Shown here in pieces: positions 8,013 to 10,950 of a stretch of 10,950 nucleotides of DNA. The notes beneath the pieces were generated by a model, which was not told where the DNA came from, did not search any database, and was given only the letters and a program-made list of their open reading frames with translations. A program made the translations under genes and the position numbers. This DNA is from Jimgerdemannia flammicorona (lineage: Eukaryota; Mucoromycota; Endogonomycetes; Endogonales; Endogonaceae): positions 1-10,950 of the forward strand of contig RBNI01006818.1 in the NCBI GenBank assembly GCA_003990745.1, given 5' to 3'. Position 1 is the stretch's first letter; each line of letters starts with the position of its first letter.

Positions 8013-8925
8013 TGGGGGCTGTTGGGGTAGAGACAGTTTGGAGGGAGTAGAGATAGATCCAGACATTGGCATCTTAACTCCTCTCTGCTGGCTGAAAAGG
8101 GGTTGTGGGACCTATGAGTAGAGGAAATCCAGGAGAAGATTACTCACTGGATATATGAGGGTTTGTCTGCTGAATAAGGTTGAAGGAGGCTGTGAGGGTA
8201 TATTGAGAAGGAGCTGGTAGGGAGGCTGGGAGGCAGAGAAGAAGTGAGTGAGGTGTGCTTCTAATAGGCTGATTAGATTGCAGATAGAATGGGCCAATTT
8301 GCTTTCTTCTGAAGGGGTGGAGGATTGGAGGTTGGAGAGGGTGAAATTAGAGGTGGTGGAGTTGCAACAGTTATTGAGAGAGGAGGAGGAGATCTGTTTG
8401 AAAGGAATGGCTGCCTGATTACAGTGGCGGGGGCTTGAGGAGGGTGAGTGGCCTACTAGGTACTTGTCTAGACTTCTCCAAGCTAGGAGGGTGTGACATC
8501 GTTAGGATGGGGTCTTGGATACTGAGGGGGAAATGGTGTGTAGCATGCAAAAAATCTTGAGGATACTGAAGGAGAGATGGAGGGGTCTGTGGAGTGAGGA
8601 GAAAGGGGGTACAGATGAAGGAGCAATTGGTGACATGCTGGAGGAATGGAATCTGCTGCAAGTAGAGGAACTTGGTAACTTAATTGTACCAGTCCAAGAG
8701 GAGGAGATCCAGAGAGTCCTTGCAGCAACTAAGCTTGGGACAGCACCAAGAGAAGATGGGTTGCCTTGGGACTTCTGGAAGAAGATGGCAAAGGTCTCTG
8801 GGGTGTTGGGAGAGATGGCTGCTCTCTGTGACCATGTTCTTCTGAATGGCAAGTGGGTTGGAGAGCAGGACTTGGGGCTGGTGACTTTATTGTACAAAGA
8901 CAAGAGAAGGAGGGAGGACTGGAAG

Positions 8926-9660
8926 AATTGGTGACTGATTATGCTTCTGGATATGGATAGGAAGATGGTGACTAAGGTGATTGTTGCAAGGCTACAGAGA
9001 GTTGCCCAACAGATATTGGGTGAGGAGCAGTGTGGCTTTGTAGGAAGTTAGCTTATAAGGAATGGGACTGCCTGGGTGTACAGCATCATTGAGGGGGCCT
9101 GGACTTGTGGACTGGACAGTAGACTGGTCTTTCTGGACCAGGAGAAGGCCTATGACTGTGTTTGTTGAGTTTAGCTGGGCAAGGTGCTGAATAGAATTGA
9201 TGTCTCTCTATGATTTCAGGCTTCTATATTGAATCTATTGGAGGGCAGTAGGGCTGCACTGATGTGTAATAGTCACTGGAGTCTGGAATTTCCCTTGGGA
9301 AGAGGAGTTCCTCAAGGAGATCCACTGTCTCCTATTCTCTATACCCTTTCATTAGAACTTTTGATAGATAGGATTCACCAGAAGATGGCAGAGATCTCTA
9401 TATATGGTATAGTGTAGAAGGTGGGGGCTTTTGCCAATGACATGGTAGTTGGACTTAGTTCTGTAGCAGATGTTGAGGCACTTAAGAAGACAGTGAAATG
9501 GTATGAGGCACACTCTGGGGCAAAGCTCAACTGGCATAAGTGTGAGACAATGGTGCTAGGGAATGGGCTAGTGGGTGGGGACATCATTGGAACAATTGTC
9601 CCTACAAGAGAGGTGGTGTGGTATCTGGGCATCTTCCTTTCAGTATATAGATCTGTCTTG
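8926..9660 (+). other. Reverse transcriptase catalytic core of copy B ORF2
   Basis: Fingers and palm motifs are in order: NW-stop-LI where NWRPI is expected (8926-8940), FLDQEKAYD with the first catalytic Asp at 9136-9138, GVPQGDPLSP (9304-9333), FAND (9430-9441), GAKLNW and YLGIFLSVYR. Spacing matches copy 0, with 173 codons separating the catalytic Asp from the middle of the box against 100 codons plus the same motifs being not identical, so small indels between copies are likely. Loss of the first Asp of the box should abolish activity. Confidence 0.8.
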
Positions 9661-10488
9661 CCATGAGGGTGGTGGGAGAGGAGGGTGACTGTTTGGGGGG
9701 AGGCCCTTAGAGGTTGGGGGGGTTGCCATATCTCTCTGGTAGGGCAGGTGTCAATTCTGAATGTTTACTGGTTCCCCAAGCTATGGTATGTGGCCTACCA
9801 CTTAGACTTCTCAGCTTGGGTGGTGAAGAGGCTGATGGAGATGGTTAGAGATTGGATTTGGGCAGGGAGGGGGTCCCAGATCAGTTGGGATACCCTTGCA
9901 ATACTGGTGGCTAGGAGAGGACTAGGCCTTGTGGATTTCCCTAAGAGGTTACACTGCCTGCAAGCCTGATGGTTGAAAAGAGCTATTGAGCTGTAGGGAG
10001 GGGGTTGGGTGTCACTGATGCAGAAGGTGTGAGAGATGAGATCCTCCCCTCAAGGGTCCTTGGGAGATTTACTCTCTCTGGTGGGGCTGAATGGAAGTTG
10101 AAGGCTGTGGTTTAGGAACTTCTAGTGGGGGGTGGTGGATAGAGCACACCAGATAGGTCTACACTGGTGAGGTAATGAGGAGGAGATGCTGTGGGGTCCA
10201 GCTATATAGTAATGAGACAGTCTACTTCTGGGGGGTATTCCACTTACTGAGTTTGATTTTGGGGATGGAGTGGAGTATCAGCAGGGTCTTGGCCAGGATC
10301 TTTAGCCAAGTGGCTGGCAGGCAGTGAGGATTGGTAAGGAGTGGGACTGAGCAGGTGTCTGGTCATAGTGTGCTGAGGTATAGAGGTGGCTTCCTCCCAA
10401 GTTCTGGGTGGTATGGTGGTGGATGCTGCAGAGGAATGTTATGTTGAATTTCCATGCTGGGCATCTGGTGGAAGGTGGCCAATTATAT

Positions 10489-10560
10489 TGTGAGGAGTGT
10501 TATAATGTAGGGCAGATTGGGGAATTTGTGCAGATGTCTGAACATTGGCTGAAAGAGTGT
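10489..10560 (+). other. C-terminal CX2C-X14-HX4C zinc finger of copy B ORF2
   Basis: Cys codons at 10489 and 10498, His at 10543 and Cys at 10558 form an intact C-X2-C-X14-H-X4-C pattern, with acidic and aromatic residues around the His (EHWLKEC). This is the usual position of the zf-RVT-like finger in LINE ORF2. All four ligands survive here although copy 0 has lost two. Confidence 0.75.
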
Positions 10561-10950
10561 GAGGTTTTGGGGGATTTTTGGATAGAAGTAGAGAATAGAC
10601 TGAGTGTAGAGAGGAGGTTGGATGGAGAGAGAGGTCATTGGAAGGATTTGAAATCTTGACTAGTGGGTGGGGTGGGCAATAGATGGCTCACTATAGGATG
10701 GGTTTTAGCTATATGAGTAGGACTGGCTGGACATTGGCTCTTTGTTTTTGAGGAGGGGCAGTAGTTGAGTATACAGGAGAAGTTGTTGAGATGGGAGGGG
10801 TTGATGGGAGATCTGTTGACTGGGTGGTGAGCTGGTTGGTGACCCCAGGGTGGGCAATGTCATCAGTTGGTAGAAGGGATTTGTGGACAGAGTAGTGAGT
10901 GGGTGGTGATGATGAATAGCAAAGTGGTCTTTTATTGTGAGAGAGTGGGG

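Larger units (their letters stand above)
5234..10950 (+). mobile_element. Copy B: near full-length two-ORF non-LTR retrotransposon (LINE)
   Basis: This copy has, in order, a short leader, ORF1, a 31-nt gap, and ORF2 with an APE-like endonuclease, RT and C-terminal zinc finger. This is the plan of L1/Tx1-like elements. I see no RNase H domain, which argues against a typical Tad1 element, but I cannot settle the clade. Both ORFs carry many in-frame stops and catalytic residues are lost, so the copy is dead. Aligning QSQG (2937) of copy 0 with QSSE (10888) predicts the ORF2 end at about 10951, one codon past the window. Adding a 90-nt 3' UTR and tail gives about 5.8 kb in all. The 5' boundary may lie some tens of bases upstream of 5234. 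Confidence 0.95.
7332..10950 (+). pseudogene. LINE ORF2 (APE endonuclease, reverse transcriptase, zinc finger), copy B
   Basis: ATG 7332 is chosen because it is in frame with, and eight codons before, the SLNVNG motif that opens APE endonucleases. The endonuclease runs in frame 0 to past 8012, a single frameshift lies near 8220-8250, and frame 1 carries the rest. RT landmarks are LLYKDK from 8887, NW at 8926, EEQCGFVG from about 9022, FLDQEKAYD at 9130-9156, GRGVPQGDPLSP at 9298-9333, the active-site box FAND at 9430-9441, GAKLNWHKCE, YLGIFLSVYR and GLGLVDF. The first Asp of the box is Asn. Stops include 7377, 7578, 7596, 7680, 7878, 7992, 8494, 8503, 8932, 9049, 9166, 9172, 9211, 9415, 9664, 9967 and a triple stop at 10207-10215. 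The protein would nick DNA and prime reverse transcription. The reading frame is still open at the window edge. Confidence 0.95.

Noticed and set aside
3162..9417. Reassigned genetic code with TAG read as glutamine
   Set aside because: Five ORF1 TAG codons do face CAG in the partner copy. But TAG also faces Trp codons (127, 181, 8503, 9415), TGA and TAA face Trp too, and ORF1 ends at a shared TAG. Mutation explains all of them.
1..10950. CRISPR arrays, tRNA or rRNA genes, bacterial operons
   Set aside because: No regularly spaced short repeats, no tRNA-like box pattern or rRNA sequence, and no ribosome-binding sites were seen. All clear homology is to LINE proteins.

Overview
The window looks like eukaryotic transposon-rich DNA, possibly fungal, though the host cannot be fixed from the sequence. 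Nothing prokaryotic is visible: no operons of intact genes, no ribosome-binding sites, no tRNA or rRNA genes. I found no intact host gene on either strand. Everything I can explain belongs to three decayed copies of one family of APE-type non-LTR retrotransposon (LINE). The family has two ORFs and all three copies lie head to tail on the + strand.

Layout. Positions 1-22 are a poly(A) run, probably the tail of a LINE upstream of the window. Copy 0 (23-3115) is 5'-truncated: it begins inside the endonuclease part of ORF2, runs through reverse transcriptase (RT) and a C-terminal zinc-finger region, then a short 3' UTR with AATAAA and a 26-nt A tail. Copy A (3116-~5233) starts two bases after that tail. 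It carries a complete-length but stop-ridden ORF1 and then stops; ORF2 is missing. Copy B (~5234-10950) is the best copy: ORF1 (stop at 7300), a 31-nt gap, then ORF2 from ATG 7332 through endonuclease, RT and zinc finger. By alignment to copy 0, the window ends within about one codon of the end of ORF2. I infer a complete element of about 5.8 kb.

How the parts would have worked. In an active element ORF1 protein would bind the element RNA. ORF2 protein would nick the target with its APE endonuclease and copy the RNA from the nick by target-primed reverse transcription, leaving a 3' A tail. None of these copies can do so. Each ORF has many in-frame stops, the RT active site has lost a different aspartate in each copy, and copy B has lost the endonuclease SDH histidine.

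The striking features are the kind of decay and the arrangement. Damage is mostly C-to-T and G-to-A changes at CpG and CpA/TpG. Only six CpG dinucleotides were found by eye in 10.9 kb. The two ORF1 copies keep exactly the same length over 2,019 nt despite stops at different codons. This points to cytosine methylation and deamination or a RIP-like process rather than ordinary indel-rich decay. The elements abut at poly(A) tails, which suggests insertion into older copies' tails.
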